The translations under genes and the position numbers were made by a program. From Candidatus Saccharimonadota bacterium (GTDB lineage: Bacteria > Patescibacteriota > Saccharimonadia > Saccharimonadales > Saccharimonadaceae): a DNA stretch of 6,840 bases. The stretch lies in assembly GCA_018064165.1 (NCBI GenBank), contig JAGOZV010000029.1, forward strand, positions 1 to 6,840, given 5' to 3'. Positions 6,360 through 6,840 of this stretch are shown here, piece by piece. Positions within the stretch are counted from its first letter, which is position 1; the number at the start of each line of letters is the position of its first letter. The notes under the pieces were generated by a model. It was not told where the DNA came from, ran no database searches, and saw nothing but the letters and a program-made list of their open reading frames with translations.

Positions 6360-6840
6360 TGTTAGCTCCAAAAAATACTTCAACAGAAATGTTTTTCTCA
6401 CTTACACCAGACTCTACAAGCTGTCGCCAAATAGAACGCGTAAATTCTGTTGTGCCGCAAATGTAAAAACAAGTATTTTCTGTAACATTTTTTAAATCTT
6501 TAACCGTAAATCTTTTTCTGTAATATATACTTTTTGGCTCGCGAGTTACATAAAAGTTTACGGATAAATTTTTGCGCTCAGACATTTCAAGAAGCTGCTC
6601 AGAAAAAATAATATCGTCATTCGTTTTGTTACTATAATAAAGCTCCATAGGCCTATTTCCGCCGTTATTTATTTCGTTTCTAATAATGCTAAATAGGGGG
6701 GAAATGCCAACACCACAACCAATAAAAATGGCTGGCTGATTAATAAATGCGTCAAAAAATCCATATGGTGGACTTATTTCAAACGTATCGCCCACTTTTA
6801 AATTGCAGATTTTATTAGAAAAAAGTCCAAGTCTTTTTAC
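6349..6840 (-). CDS. FAD/NAD(P)-binding ferredoxin-reductase-type oxidoreductase, partial (N-terminus off right edge)
   Basis: The frame is open from the right edge to TAA at 6349 (163 residues visible). A GTG at 6795 could be mistaken for a start, but it lies inside the conserved segment LKVGDTFEISPPYG, so the gene begins outside the window. That segment is the end of the FAD-binding barrel of the ferredoxin reductase (FNR) superfamily. Then follow the nucleotide-binding GCGVGISPL (visible residues 41-49), the ELYYSNK strand with a DIIF turn, YICGTTEF (126-133) holding the conserved Cys-Gly of the NAD(P) site, and a terminal SVEVFFG, like the ExF ending of phenol-hydroxylase-reductase-type members. 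Such modules pass electrons between NAD(P)H and a one-electron acceptor. The Arg-x-Tyr-Ser FAD motif and any N-terminal membrane or ferredoxin domain would be outside. It is coupled to the downstream Cys-cluster protein, a possible partner (inference). Confidence 0.88.
   Translation of the reverse strand, partial: VKRLGLFSNKICNLKVGDTFEISPPYGFFDAFINQPAIFIGCGVGISPLFSIIRNEINNGGNRPMELYYSNKTNDDIIFSEQLLEMSERKNLSVNFYVTREPKSIYYRKRFTVKDLKNVTENTCFYICGTTEFTRSIWRQLVESGVSEKNISVEVFFGANNGE
6366..6370 (-). promoter_or_regulatory. Shine-Dalgarno that sets the start of the Lys/Glu-rich protein
   Basis: TGGAG lies 6 nt upstream of ATG at 6359 on the minus strand, inside the last codons of the oxidoreductase gene. 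It favours the 6359 start over 6401 and supports translational coupling across the 11-nt gene overlap (6349-6359). Confidence 0.65.

Noticed and set aside
6360..6401. Upstream start at 6401 for the Lys/Glu-rich protein
   Set aside because: It lies deeper in the oxidoreductase gene with no better ribosome site, whereas ATG 6359 has TGGAG at 6 nt and a typical short coupling overlap.
4837..6495. Several plus-strand open frames (4837-5097, 5101-5487, 5944-6234, 6247-6495)
   Set aside because: They are complements of the Lys/Glu-rich gene: Lys and Glu codons on one strand read as Phe, Leu and Ser on the other, which gives spurious Ser/Phe-rich hydrophobic frames.
6793..6795. GTG as the start of the oxidoreductase
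   Set aside because: The frame stays open to the right edge and the 15 codons upstream (including GLFSNKICNLK) continue the conserved FAD-domain pattern.
1..6840. Recoded TGA (Gly or Trp) as in some Patescibacteria
   Set aside because: No reading frame needs an in-frame TGA, and all five visible stops are TAA or TAG. Absence of TGA stops among five genes is too few to argue otherwise.

Overview
The window is AT-rich and gene-dense. It looks like the chromosome of a small-genome bacterium, most plausibly a member of the Patescibacteria/CPR such as Candidatus Saccharibacteria. This assignment is an inference from the style of the secreted Cys-rich protein at the left edge, the lipoprotein, the GT39-type glycosyltransferase, the OpgC-like acyltransferase and the compact or absent leaders. 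No rRNA or other phylogenetic marker is present to confirm it. All stop codons seen are TAA or TAG and no TGA falls inside a reading frame, so the standard code fits.

Layout, left to right. (1) Bases 1-1011, minus strand: an exported, cysteine-rich membrane protein whose C-terminal part lies beyond the left edge. (2) 1012-1147: intergenic, holding the promoter of that gene. (3) 1148-2098, minus: a lipoprotein of unknown function with an acidic PQSE-repeat linker. (4) 2099-2194: a compact divergent promoter region. (5) 2195-3715, plus: a GT39/ArnT-PMT-like multi-pass glycosyltransferase. (6) 3725-4873, minus: an OpgC-type membrane acyltransferase that converges on the glycosyltransferase with only 9 bp between the stop codons. 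(7) 4830-6359, minus: a long Lys/Glu-rich, probably disordered protein with an N-terminal CX2CX5C cluster and a hexapeptide tandem repeat. (8) 6349-6840, minus: the C-terminal part of an FAD/NAD(P) ferredoxin-reductase-type oxidoreductase, cut by the right edge.

Genes 8 and 7 overlap by 11 nt with a good Shine-Dalgarno, so they are a translationally coupled pair. They may form a redox unit in which the flavoprotein reduces an Fe-S or other metal centre held by the Cys cluster (inference). The glycosyltransferase and OpgC-like acyltransferase are neighbouring cell-envelope glycan enzymes. They are transcribed convergently, so they are not an operon. The lipoprotein and the Cys-rich protein are exported and could both act at the cell surface.

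A recurring regulatory feature is a -10-like hexamer only 6-7 nt upstream of the ATG, with no Shine-Dalgarno, in front of three genes (starts at 1011, 2195 and 4873). This predicts leaderless transcripts. The lipoprotein has a conventional promoter (TTTACA, 17 bp, TACAAT) and a strong Shine-Dalgarno, so both initiation modes appear side by side.
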